62,890 nt of DNA from Pelagophyceae sp. CCMP2097. Lineage: Eukaryota; Sar; Pelagophyceae. Below are positions 42,201-52,408 of this stretch, piece by piece; within the stretch, counting starts at the first letter, position 1; each line of letters begins with the position of its first letter. The stretch spans positions 168,782 through 231,671 of the forward strand of contig MU657174.1 in the NCBI GenBank assembly GCA_026770575.1, read 5' to 3'. The notes beneath the pieces are model-generated. The model saw only the letters and a program-made list of their open reading frames with translations. It was not told the DNA's origin and did no database searches. The position numbers were made by a program, and so were the translations under genes.

Positions 42201-42959
42201 TACTCCGATCAAGTCGGCGGCGAGTCTCTCAAGGTGGCTTTAGCCCAGTCCGGAGCGCGGATGCACATTACAAAGGACCAGCGGTGCACGACGTGGCGCG
42301 TGCCGGACAACATTTACGCGAGGTACGTGCGTTTGCAGCTCGAAGGATTCGACTTTTTGCACGTGGCGCAAGTGCAAGTCTTTGGGACCCTGGGCGCCAA
42401 CAACTCCGTCGGCCGCTGCGGCTTCGTCGAGTGCGGCAAGCACGTCACCGTCGCAGTCGTCAAGCCCTCGACGGACGCCGGGGACGTCTCCCGAGTCTAT
42501 CGAAGGGCGGTCCTGGCGGACGCGCACAACGCGGACATCCTTCGTCAAAGAGAAACTTTTGCGATGGAATTCGACAAGTACGGCCGCGGGGAAAGAGTCG
42601 GGGCGTGCATCATCTGCACCAACGGCCAGCAGTGCGAGACGTGCATTATGAAGCACACGTTTGCAGACGAGCTCCTTGACCTCCCTTTGGGCGTGGCCGG
42701 CCGCGTGCTCACTTTGGACGAAACCGCAGAGCTCCTCCTGGGCGCGCCAAAGCCGCCGTTGGACTTTCAACCCAGAGAGATCGCGGACCACTCCATATCT
42801 GGGGCCATCAAGCGGCGTCTGGCGGCGAAGAAGGCGAACAAAGTCGATAAAGCGTTGCGGACAAAAAATCGCAAGTCGCTCTTTGCCCGGTCCAAGTCGG
42901 CTGCGCGCGTCGGGGCCATCGAATTCGACGCCTCGGACCAGGACAGCAAGGAGGAGTAG
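39249..42959 (+). CDS. EF-hand / RCC1-repeat / F5/8C (discoidin) fusion protein
   Basis: 1236 residues from the ATG at 39249 with no intron evident. Four canonical EF-hand loops come first: DTDASGLISLEEF (about 26-39), DVDGSGEIDLPEF (62-75), DEDGSGEIDEDEF (107-120) and DKDGSGKISYDEF (143-157). A charged helical region follows, then RCC1-type repeats from about 245 to 877 (YVFGRGSLGQF, YTWGSGASGRLGL, YVWGSAASGQLGVG, YVWGCGDGGRLGLG, YCWGNN). A discoidin-like domain covers about 890-1050 (IALFKPVKMSS, AWFEVDLGAEA, ARYVRLQLEG). It ends with a Cys cluster (ACIICTNGQQCETC) and a basic tail. This suggests a calcium-regulated scaffold, since RCC1 propellers bind proteins or Ran. The open frame continues upstream to about 39060 (KYRAFYHKNYPFQANG) without an ATG, so a 5' exon may be missing. 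Confidence 0.88.
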   Translation: MDDDEGTVVDTEALRLMTPEQLFSKFDTDASGLISLEEFKVLLEAMQIRMSAPKSLKYFKMCDVDGSGEIDLPEFKVALFAVDPVNGNEIGFQPSALLMPLDTFEMFDEDGSGEIDEDEFVFVMEYLNVKLTDEKQEVLFQKYDKDGSGKISYDEFKNIWLEVADVKKELRDRGADVPKFATRYALQKMLRRLLDDEEEAEKRAMAEAARFRAWRTILEQKNVAIKHARRRAQVELCKALDAAGQIYVFGRGSLGQFDAPPGKVAGVGGALVRKLWKRRVTAGRDDMLVGANGLDAKDAVDVETLRKVMASSHFAGIAVAENTSALWGRRVVKAAVADTVILALSDLGDMWTWGGSDHWWYEVELDAYWQNHWRGNTTPRSQLLLGTRGLSEKLEGLEDGAVAADGDEALKVVLTYFDAWSAPPPDMTPKRYYEEVCLPRVDYNHMKMALECRGKDVGDGTKATLARMLYRDVLLEKRVLGERAHRRVHELEDEIRDLEKRRKSSLAKKLKLDVQKVWAPLREIQAEEDAAAAALQASSLVEGVAQRERAYQKWRDRVVSARRNMVPEFTPRGNSLALQPGGITARGAKASKQPSGFAAIRDVAAGAQHLAAVHQSGAMYTWGSGASGRLGLDVTQNGDPRADAAKPTLVQALESIPVVALACGHAHSACITGARDLYVWGSAASGQLGVGDHAKEAECYASLPILVRLPFLSGSKEKPMVRHVSCGASHTACVTVDGSLYVWGCGDGGRLGLGTEQRGFATRWSPACVESLRDVKMADVACGNACTICSSVYEQVFSSKAKASEGGDVYVAGSASVLGANHSTFTRLRSSALDGVFAVKVAAGFAHQAFVSSEGELYCWGNNHDSCCAQPAVVRFLREPTLVKCLYERPSNIALFKPVKMSSVYGGLDAEIAVDGNTDGHNPKTCISTQQDAQAWFEVDLGAEAAVQTIRVWNRCDEPSDATMRRDKFSSRLVPAWLMVSQVPYSDQVGGESLKVALAQSGARMHITKDQRCTTWRVPDNIYARYVRLQLEGFDFLHVAQVQVFGTLGANNSVGRCGFVECGKHVTVAVVKPSTDAGDVSRVYRRAVLADAHNADILRQRETFAMEFDKYGRGERVGACIICTNGQQCETCIMKHTFADELLDLPLGVAGRVLTLDETAELLLGAPKPPLDFQPREIADHSISGAIKRRLAAKKANKVDKALRTKNRKSLFARSKSAARVGAIEFDASDQDSKEE

Positions 42960-43250
42960 CCCCCGCGGGGCCCTAGGAGGCGCCCGCGTCTTGTCTTGTA
43001 ATGTAAACCCTTGTCTGTGCCCCTTCGCGCGACCAGACGACCTGCTGCTCCATCGGCCAAGTCGAATGGCTCGCGAAGAGAGGGCTCATGCCTCCGTCCC
43101 CAAGCCTCGCCAAGTCGAGGCCCCATCGCGGAGGGCTCGAGAACCCACCTGTGCACACAAGCCACCCCACAGAATGTTCTCCAACGATCTTTAGAACAAT
43201 TTTAGAACTGCGCGGCTGTGAAGTGCCGGACACACAGGATTCTGGAGGCG
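42960..43250. other. Spacer before the KH/J gene
   Basis: About 290 bp between two plus-strand genes. I see no repeat or clear promoter element. Confidence 0.3.
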
Positions 43251-45197
43251 ATGTCTTCGTTCAGGTACGTGCCCGGCGGGGCTCGGGCGTCGGGGAGGGG
43301 CTCGCGCCCCGACGCCCGAGGCCCGCGGGACCACGAGCAGTGCAGACCGGGCGAGTCCCGCGAGCGGCTCACGTTGCTGGCGGTAAGGCCCATGTTCTGT
43401 GGGGAGTTCCGGGTTGCGCCTTTCGTCTGCGCGATCCGGTCGTCGTTTGCCACGGTCGCCCCGGGCGCCGAGAGGCGCGAGAGGAAGGGCGCGCGCCGGC
43501 TGTCGGCGGCCTAGCAGAACCGTGGTCGGCAGGGCGCCTGCGGCCTCTTCGTCGGCAAGGGCGGCTGCAACATCAAGGAGCTGCAGCAGTCCGAGGGCGT
43601 CCGCCACATCAACGTCGACTTCAACGCGTCGGCCGTCGTCGTCGTCGGCACCGCGGCCGCCATCGAAAAGGTGGCATTTTGCACCCAGTCGCGCCGACGG
43701 CTCGCAGCGCCTCCTGTAGGTGCGGCGCCGCGTCGCAAAGGCCTCGAGCGTCGCGGCGAACAGCAAGACTTACTTCCCGGAGAAAGCCGCGACGTTTGTC
43801 GACGTCGCCGCGGCGCACGTCCGCTTCGTCGGCGTCGGGCCCGCGGCGGAGCTGCCCGTCGTACTCGGCGCCCTCGACCCGAGCCGCGAGTACTTTGCGC
43901 TCACGAAGGCGAACGCGGCGCCGGGGGCCTCGCGCGCCGACGCGCTCCGCGGCGCGATGACGGGCCTGCACGTTGGCGGGGCGGAGCACCTCATCGTCGG
44001 CTTTAACGCAGACGCGGCGCTCCGACTCTTCGAAGACGCGACGACGCGCGGCCTCGACGGGCTCGCGAAACCCGGCGTGACGGCACGGTTCGCTGTCCAC
44101 TTCGGCAAGACGCTGCTGAGCAGCGTGCCCACCGAGGCCCGGGACCGCGCCCTCGCCGCGGCCGAACTCGCCGACATCCCCTTTTGCAAGGTGCGCGTCC
44201 CGGGGGCGCCGTTGCCACGCGAACACTGCCATCCGAACAGGGCGGCATCCGGCCCGAGTTCAACCGGCTGCTGGAGCCGGGGGCGCGCGCGCGGCTGCTG
44301 GCGCGCCTCGCGGGCCGCTACGAAGAGCTCTCTTCTACGAAGAAGATCCGCGTCGACTGCTGGCGCGAGGACACGTTCGTCCGGCACACGATCACCATGC
44401 TCGACGCCGCCGAAACGGTCGACGACGGGGCGGCCGACGGCGCGGTCCGCGCCGTCGCGGCGGCGAAGACGCTCTACGCCGTCCTCGCCGTGGCGCCGGG
44501 AGCCTTGGTCCGCGACGTCAAGGTCGCGTACCGCAAAGCGGCCCTCGCTGTCCACCCGGACAAGAACGCGCACCCCGCGGCGGCCGACGCGATGAAGGTC
44601 GTCAACGAGGCGTTTGAATGCCTGAAGGCGGGCGGCTGCCCCGAGGGCGCGCGCGCGCCGCGGACGCGCGTCGCGCTCACCGAGGCGGCGGCGCCGCGGT
44701 GCCGCATGCCGGCCGTCGAGTCGTGCCGGAGCCCGCACCGCAAGTTGGGCCTGGTGACGGTCCTGCGCGGCGCGGCGGAGGCCGAGTTCCGCGCGGCGTT
44801 GAAGCTCGAGCGAGACTTTGGCAACGTGCTAGACGTCGAGACACGCCGGCTCCTCGAGGCGGCGTGGGTGGGAAGCGCCAACGACCGCCTTGCCTTTGCC
44901 GACGGCACGGCGCTCAAGGTCGACGCCGTGCGCTCCGTGCTCAGCACGACGCTCACGGACGGCACCTTTGCGCTCCGCCTCGACGACTCGTCCGACGACG
45001 TCTTCGGGCAGGCGACCGCGGGCGTCGCGCTCAGCCTCTCGAGCTACGCGCTCGACGACGCTCTCGCGGCGCTCAAGGCCGCCGCCGCAAACGGCAACGC
45101 CGCCGACGGCCACGCCGCAGCCGTGTCGCGTGTGATGGCCGACGTGCGCGACCTCCTAACGGAAGCCGCGCGCATCGCCGACCTGTGCGCGCCGTGA
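43251..45197 (+). CDS. KH-domain plus J-domain protein
   Basis: Exons 43515-43670, 43720-44190 and 44241-45197 are in phase. A tiny first exon 43251-43268 (MSSFRY) is less certain. The full chain is 533 residues. The KH RNA-binding domain shows the GxxG loop in GLFVGKGGCNIKELQQ followed by HINVDFNASAVVVVG. A middle region of about 230 residues (VDVAAAHVRFVGVG, LLARLAGRYEELSS) is unrecognised. A J domain follows: LYAVLAVAPGALVRDVKVAY, the HPD motif in AVHPDKN, and VNEAFECL. J domains recruit Hsp70, so an RNA-linked co-chaperone is an inference. The C-terminus is acidic and Ala-rich. The 3' end is convergent with the coiled-coil gene. Confidence 0.72.
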
Positions 45198-45382
45198 CCG
45201 TCCAAAGAACGTGCCGCCCGTCGTCCCCCGTACCTGGGTCGCATCGAGCTCTTCCTCCACTGATGCCCTAAGAAGCCTTCTCGTCGCCGAGGCTCGATCT
45301 CTGCGTGAGCCTCTTTGTATCCCCGGGGACGGCGTAGATCCGAGGCACGCGGAACCAGAGTGCGCTTGTAGTGGGACGCGTG

Positions 45383-45449
45383 CCCCGGGTCGCGCTGGTT
45401 TCGACGGGTCCATGTGCCCCGGTCGCGCTGGTTTCGACGGGTCCATGTT
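45383..45449. repeat. 34-bp tandem repeat
   Basis: Two near-identical units (ccccggg-tcgcgctgg...gtccatgt) at 45383-45416 and 45417-45449, differing by one base in length and one at the end. They lie in the 274-bp gap between convergent stops. Confidence 0.85.
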
Positions 45450-45471
45450 CGTTTGATGGGTCAATGGTCGC

Positions 45472-48400
45472 TTAGGATGGGGCCTCACTGGATGAAGCGT
45501 CGGAGACCGCGGATTCGGAGCGCTGGAGAAGAAGCGCCGGCTGCAGCAGGCTGTACGCAAAGGCCAAGTTGGTCTTGTCGATCCACGACGAAACCCGCTG
45601 CTTGGCGTGCAAAGGCGCCTATTCGTGGGGATCGGAGGACGGCCCTGCGCAGCTCTGTCGAGGAACATGCAAAGGGTGGAGCGTACCGCGAGGCCGGCCT
45701 TTGCGGGTGCGGCGCCGCCCGGCGAATCGTCGCCGGCGGCGCACGTTTCGACTGCGGCGGCGAACGCGACGTGTTGATTCTCGTCGTCGGCGCCGCGCCG
45801 CCGCCGCCGCGGGCTCGCCGGCGACGCGTCGCGCTGCGCGGTGACGAGCTGCGCGGCGAGGCCGTCGATGTCGCTCTGCGCGCGCGCCCGCGCGACCCAG
45901 GCCTCGGACGCGGCCTCCAGCACGCCCTCGGCTTTGCGCAGCTCATCGCGCTCCTCGAAAGCTTCGAGTCGCCGCGCTGAATTTCGGACGGCGTCGTCTG
46001 CGACGTGGAGCTGGGCGTCTCTTGAACGCACGGCGGCGCGCAGCAGGTCCATCTCGCGCGTCGCAACTTCCGCGCGCGCCTCGAACTCCGCGCGCTGCCG
46101 CTCCACGGCGCCGCGCTCGCGCAAAAGCAGGAGGCGCCGCTCTGCGTCGAAGTTTTTCGCCGCGTCGGCGTCGCGCTGCGCCGCAGCCGCCTCGGCGCGC
46201 GCCGCGTCGGAAGCGGCCTTTGCGCGCTCCGCCTTGACGGCCCGTTCCACCTGCGATAGCGACCGAGACCGCTCCTTGTCCAGAGCCGCTTCGGCCGTGC
46301 TGCGGCCGCGGACCGCTTCGTCGCGCGCCACCAAGACCTCGGCCGCAGTCTCGCCCTCGCGCGGCCGCGGGAACCCGCCCTCTGCGTCGCGCGGCCGCGG
46401 GAACCCGGCGTCTTCGAAGAGGAGGTCCTTGATCCAGCCGCCGCGGCCCGGCGCCGCATTCCGGAGGCTTTCGACCTCGGCCTCGAGCTGTTGCCGCTTC
46501 CGCATCTCCTCGGCGGCGGCCGCTCTGGATGTCTGCCGCGCCGATTCATGACCCGCGCGCGCCTCGGCCAGCTCGTCGCCCTGCGCCGCCACGCGCGCCT
46601 CGGCGTCCGAGCGGCCGCGGAGCGCCTCGTCGAGGGCTGCTCGCGAAGCGTCCTGCGCCAGCAGCGCCGAGCGGAGCTGGTCGCACTCGGCATCCAACGC
46701 GAGCGCCCGTTCTAACGCCGCCGCCAGCGCGTCCGCCTCGCCTCGCTGCTGCACGTCGCCTCGGCCCTCGTGCGACGGCGTCACGTGCGCCGCTTCAGGA
46801 GTGACGTGCGCCGCTTCGACGTTTGACTTTTTCGGCTTTCTGCGAGGCGACGCCGCCGCTTCGTCCTCGAGCTGGGTGCGGTGCCGCTCGAGCGAGCGTT
46901 CGCCGCGCACGCCCTGCTCGACGAGGCTGTCGACTTGCTGGCGGTACCGCAGCTCGAATTCCGCTTCGACACTTTCCCGCTGCGCCAACAACACCGCTTC
47001 GCTTGTCTCCCGTTGAGAAAACAGCGCCGCGGCCATCATCGCCGCGGATGCCGATTCGGCGTGCGCCGACGACCGCCGCAACTCGGCCACGTTCGCCTCG
47101 AGCGACGCGCAGCGCTTGACCGCTGCGTCGGCGCGCGACGCCGCCGCGTCGGCGCGCGCGGCGGCGTCGGTGCGCTGCGCCTCCAGAGTGGCCCGCTGCG
47201 CTTCCAGAGCGGCCCGCTGCGCCTCGACGCGTGCCGTCTGGCTCGCGCCCTCGTCGGCGAGGCGCAACCGAGACTTTTCCGCCTCGGCCTCGTTTTCCCG
47301 CGCGCGGCCGGCCGCCGACGAAGCTTCTTCGAGGCTTGTCGCGGCCGCCGCGATGCCTTCCGTTAAGGCCGCTTCGCTCTGCGCCAGGCGGCGCCGGACC
47401 TCTGCGAGATCTGCCTCGAGCCGCGACGCACGTCCGACGGCCTTTTCCGCTTCGTTTTCCGCCTCTGAGACCTGCTCTTCGAGGTCGGCGGCAAAAGCCT
47501 CCTTCTCCGACAGCAGCGCTGCCTTTTCACGAGCCGACGACTCGGACAGCCGCGCCAGCGCCGCGCGCGCCTCGGCAGCGTCGGCCGCGAACTGCGCCTT
47601 TCCCCGGGCCGTCGACAAAGTGCTCAAAGCGAGTTCACCGCGCGCCTGCGCGGCCGCGGCCTCGAGGTGTGAGTTCTCGGCCTCGAGCTCGGAAACTTGC
47701 TCGGAGAGCTCATAGACTTGCTCTGAAACCTCAGCAAACTGCGCCTTTACCTCAGCAAACTGCGCCAAAGCCTTTTCGAGCTTTTTCGTAGCCTCGTCGA
47801 GCTGCTCCGACTGCTGCGCCTGCGCCTCAAGCTGCGCCTGCGCGGCCTGCAGCGCGGCCTGGTCGCCGGCGGCCGCCTCGGCGGCCGCCGCGACGTCGGC
47901 CTCGAGGCGCTCGGCGCGGGCCGAAGCCTCCGCGAGCTGCGCCGCGAGCGCCACGTCGTGGCCGAGCGACGCCGCCCGTTCGTCGCTCGTCTGCGTCGCC
48001 TGCAGCGCCGCGGCGAGCCCCGACGACTCCGCGAGCTCCGAGGCGCGCTGTGAGGCCGCCTCGAGCTCCGCCGCCAGCGCCTCGTTCTGGGCCAATAAGG
48101 CACCTCGGTCGTGCGCCATCGAGGCCTCGCTTAAACCAAGCTGCGCCGTCGCCCGCGCCGCCTCGCCCTCGAGCTGCAAGACGTCGGCCTCGAGCTGCGT
48201 GGCGCGGCCGGCCGTATCCTCGAGCTGCGAAGCGACGGCCTGGTTCAGAGCGCCCAGCGCGGCTCGTTCGTCGGCCATCGACGCCTCGAGCTGCGAGAGT
48301 TCATGCCTCGCCTGCGCCGCCTCGCCCTCGAGCTGCGAGACGTCGACCTCGAGCTGCGCGGCGCGGCCGGCCGTCGCCTCGAGCTGCGAAGCGACGGCTT

Positions 48401-51400
48401 CGTTGCGAGTGGACAGTGTAACTCGCTCCTCGGCCATCGACGCTTCGAGCTGCGAGACTTCCTGCCTCGCCTGCGCCGCCTCGGCCTCGAGCTGCGCGGC
48501 GCGGCCGGCCGTCTCCTCGAGCTGCGCGGCGAGGTGCGCCTTTTCCACGACAATCGCCTCCAGCTGCGAAGCGACCGTCGCCAGCTCCGATGCGACCGTC
48601 TCCTTCTCAGCGAGCAACGCCGCCGTCGATGATTCGCTTCGCGCGGACGCCGCCTTGGCCTGCGACGCCGCGGCCTCGAGCTGCGATTTTTCCGTGTCGT
48701 GAAGCGAGGCCTCGGCTGCGTGCTGCGATGCCGCAGCCTCGAGCTGCAAGATCTCAGCCTCGTGCTGCGACGCCGCAGCCTCGAGCTGCGAGATCTCGGC
48801 CTCGCGCTGCGAGGCTGTGGCCTGGAGCTCCGAGGCCTCAGCGTCGTGGTCCGCCTCGAGCTGCGCTGCCGCGGCGTCGTGGAGCGCTGCCTCGGCCTCG
48901 TGCTGCGAGGCTGAGGCCTGGAGCTGCGAGATCTCAGTCTCGCGCTGCGAGGCTGCGGCCTCGTGCTGCGCGGCCGCGGCCTCGTGAAGCGAGGCCTCGG
49001 CTGCGTGCTGCGATGCCGCAGCCTCGAGCTGCGAGATCTCAGCCTCGTGCTGCGAGGCTGTGGCCTGGAGCTGCGAGATCTCAGCCTCGTGCTGCGAGGC
49101 TGTGGCCTGGAGCTGCGAGATCTCGGCCTCGCGTTGCGAGGCTGTGGCCTGGAGCTGCGCGGCCGCGGCGTTTTGGTCCGACTCGAGCTGCGCAACTTTT
49201 TCACGCGCCTCATCGAGCTGCGCCGCGGCCGCCTCGTCCCGCGCGAGCGACGCCGCGCGCTCCTCGGCCGTCGACCACTCGCCTTGCGCGACTTTGTCCT
49301 TGAGCTGCGCCAACTTGGCCTTGAGGCGCGCGAGCCTCAAAGCCGCCGCCTCGCCGTCCGCCTCCGCCGCGGAAAGGCGCGCCGCGAGCGCCTCCTTCTC
49401 TGTTTCCAACGCCTCGAGCTCCTCCGCCAGCGACGCGCTCAGATCCGCCGCCGTCGTTGCCTCGAGCTGCGCCGACGTCGCAGAGGCCCGCGACGCGTCG
49501 GCTGCGAGGCGCGACGCCTCGGCGATGGAAAATTGCAGCGCGACGTCGCGCCGCGCCTCGGCCGCCTCGGCCTCGAGGTGCACGGCCTCGCGCTGCGCAT
49601 GCGCGGCCTCGCGCTGCGCGTGCGCGGCCTCGCGCTGCGCGTGTGCGGCCTCGAGCTGCGCGTGCGCGGCCTCGAGGCGCGCGTGGTCGGCCTCGAGGTG
49701 CGCGGCTTTGGCCCCCGCCGTCTCGAGCTGAACCGTGTGGTAGCAGTTTGCAGCGTCCGAAACTGCGAGTTGCTGCCGCACCCGCGAGCACTCGGCCTCG
49801 AGCTGCGCGAAATCGGCCTCGAGCGTCGCGACGCGCTCCAACGCCGCGCCGCCCGCCGATGCCGCGAGCTCCGCCGCCAAGGTCCGCGCGGCCGCCTCGG
49901 TACGCGCGGCCGACGCGACCCGGTCCTCAAACGACGCCCGTGCCGAAAAGGCCTGCGACGCCTCGGCCTCGAGCCGCGAGACGTCGGCCTCGAGCGACGA
50001 GGCTCGTGCAGCCGCCTCGGCCAGCAACGAAGCGAGCTCCTTCTCGCCGGCCGACGCGGCTTGTTCGTCAGAGGTCGACGATGCCGCAGCGAGCGCCTCG
50101 TTTTCCTGCGCGACCAGAGCGCTTCGTGCCTTGGCGCAGGACGCTTCGCCGCGCGCCAGCGCCGCCCGGAGCTGCGATGCCTCGGCCTCGACCTCGGCCT
50201 CCAACTCGGCCTCGACCTCGAGCTCAGAAGCGCGGCCCGACGCCTCCTCGAGCTGCGTTGCGAGCCGCGCCTGCTCCGCGACCGCCGCCTCGAGCTGCGT
50301 CGCGAGCGCCTTCTTCTCGGCGGCCCACGCAGCGCGTTCGTCGGCGATCGACGAGGCAGCTTGGGCAATCGACGATGCTGCATCGGCTTTGGCAATCGAT
50401 GCTGCATGGGCAATCGACGACGCGCTCTGCGCCTTCGTTTCCGCAGCCTGCGACGCCCCGTCCTCGAGCTGGGCCTCGAACCGCGAGACGTCGCCCTGGA
50501 GCTGCGAGGCTCGTTCCGACGATTTTTCCAGCGACCAAGTTAAAGCCTCCTTCTCGGCGGCCGACGCGGCTCGTTCGTCCGCAATATTCGTTTCGCTCTG
50601 CAAGAGCGCCTGCTCCGCCCGCAAGACGTCGCCCCGGAGCTGCGAGGCTCGTTCCGACGATTTTTCCAGCGACCAAGTTAAAGCCTCCTTCTCGGCGGCC
50701 GACGCGGCTCGTTCGTCCGCAATATTCGTTTCGCTCTGCAAGAGCGCCTGCTCCGCCCGCAAGACGTCGCCCCGAAGCTGCGCCAGCTGCAGAAAATTGC
50801 GCTCGCCGCTGGCTTCCGCTTCTTCGAGCTTTGCCGCGACGTCTTCCGAGTGCGCCGTCGCGGCGGCGCGGTCCTCGGCGCGGGCGTATTCGCTTTCAAC
50901 GTACGCATATTCGTTCCTTAAAAACGCCGCCGCGCCCTCCGACGCGGCCGCCTCGAGGCGGACAACGTCCGCCGCGAGTTTCGTGGCCCGCTCCGCCGTC
51001 GCCTCGAGCGTGGCCGCCTCGTCGAGCCGCTTTGATGCGACCGCCGCGTCTTGCGCGAGAAACGCCGCGCGCTCGGCCGCCATCGACGATTCCAAGTCCG
51101 CGACGTTTTGCCGCGCCCGCGAGGCCTCGCCCTCGAGGCGCTCGGCGCGTTTCGACGCCTCGTCGAGGCGGGCCGCGAGGTCGTTTTTCTTAACTATAAA
51201 AGCGTCCTTCTCGGCCGTAAAAGCGGCGCGGTCCTCGGCGAGCGCTGAGGCGCTCTGAGAAAACGTCGCCTGGGCCTGCGACGCCTCGGCCTCGAGGCGT
51301 GAAACGTCGGTCTCGAGGCGCGCGGCGTGTGCCGACGCTGTAGTCAGCTGCGCGGCGATTACCTCGCTCTGCACCAGCACCGCGGCGTTCTGCGCGAGCA

Positions 51401-52247
51401 GCGCGGCCGTGGCCATCGAAGATGCGGCCTGCGCGACCTCGGCCTGCGCGGCCTGCGCGGTGGCCTCGTGCGCGCGCTCGGCCGCGTCGGTCTTGGCGTT
51501 GGCCTTTTCCATTTTGTGACTCTTCGCGGCGTGGGCGAGGGGCGGCGGCGGCGCGCGGCCAAAAGGCAGCGCGGCGCGTTCGGCCAGAGCCTCCTTCTTC
51601 GAGGCGTCCTGCTTCGCCTGGGAGACTTTGACTTGGAGCTGCGAAAGCCTCTTGGCCACCTTTTGGCCGCACGCTTCTGCCGCGCGGAGCTGATTCGACA
51701 ACGATTCCTTCTGCGCCAGCGCCGCCGCGCGCTCCGATGCCAGAGCCGATTCTTCCTTCAAGGCGGCATCCTTGGCTTGAGCGACTTTGGCCTGGAGCTG
51801 CGCCAGGCGCCGCGCGGAGACTTCCCCGTCCGCCGCCGCCGCCGCGAGTCTTTTAGCAAGCGCCTCATTTTCAGCGACCAGCGCCGTGTGGTCCTCGGCG
51901 GCCGAATGCGCCCGTTTCGGCGGACACGGCGTCGACGCGTAGAACTTGCCCGGGTCGTCGCGCGCCGGCTCGTCGCTTTGTGTCTCGGCCTCGAACCCCA
52001 CGGACAGCGAGTCGGCGTCGCATGGCGCGGCGCGGTCTCCTGGCAGCGCGTTAAACGCCGCGAGGTCTGCGGCGAGGCGGTCCTTGTCGGAGAGCGCCGC
52101 GGTGAGAAGCGCGATTAGGGCCTCCTTCTCCGCCACCAGCGCTCTTTTCTCGTCGTTGGACGCGCCGTGCAGCTGCCGCAGCGCGGCCAGCGCGCGCCCG
52201 ACGTCCTCCACGAAAAATCCGCCGGCGCCGCGCGCCGTCGGGGGCAT
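45472..52247 (-). CDS. Giant repetitive coiled-coil protein
   Basis: Two exons, 45687-52247 and 45472-45618, give 2235 residues. The main exon starts MPPTARGAGGFFVEDVGRAL. Almost all of it is Ala/Glu/Gln/Ser-rich heptad sequence with many short repeats, for example ASQHEAEISQLQAT and AAAQHEAAASQRE, and a perfect-looking internal duplication. The 69-nt intron (donor gtacgc, acceptor cgaatag) replaces a low-quality readthrough with a better tail (HAKQRVSSWIDKTNLAF). Long Ala-rich coiled coils of this kind occur in Golgi tethers, centrosomal and flagellar proteins and cell-surface proteins. The sequence does not say which. There is no membrane segment or other domain. The unusual codon bias strengthens the opposite-strand frames, which are shadows. 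Confidence 0.75.
50499..50774 (-). repeat. 138-bp tandem duplication inside the coiled-coil gene
   Basis: Two adjacent copies of 138 bp (46 codons, for example SETNIADERAASAAEKE) are almost identical at DNA level, unlike the other, older repeats in this gene. This suggests a recent in-frame duplication, or an assembly artefact. Confidence 0.85.
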
Positions 52248-52408
52248 TGCGATCCCGGGCCGACCAAGCGACGGTTGACCTGGATCGTGCCTGGGAAAAT
52301 TTGGAAAACAAATCCAAGCCTTTAAAAAGCATGTTCTTGCACGGGTCGCCCCTGGCGCGACCCTCCCTGCAGGCCTGGAGGTCAAAACTCTACTGGCGCA
52401 ACGTTTCT

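Noticed and set aside
47116..51258. Long plus-strand frames opposite the coiled-coil gene (Arg/Ala/Ser-rich)
   Set aside because: They are mirror images of GC-rich codons in the real minus-strand gene and show no domain.
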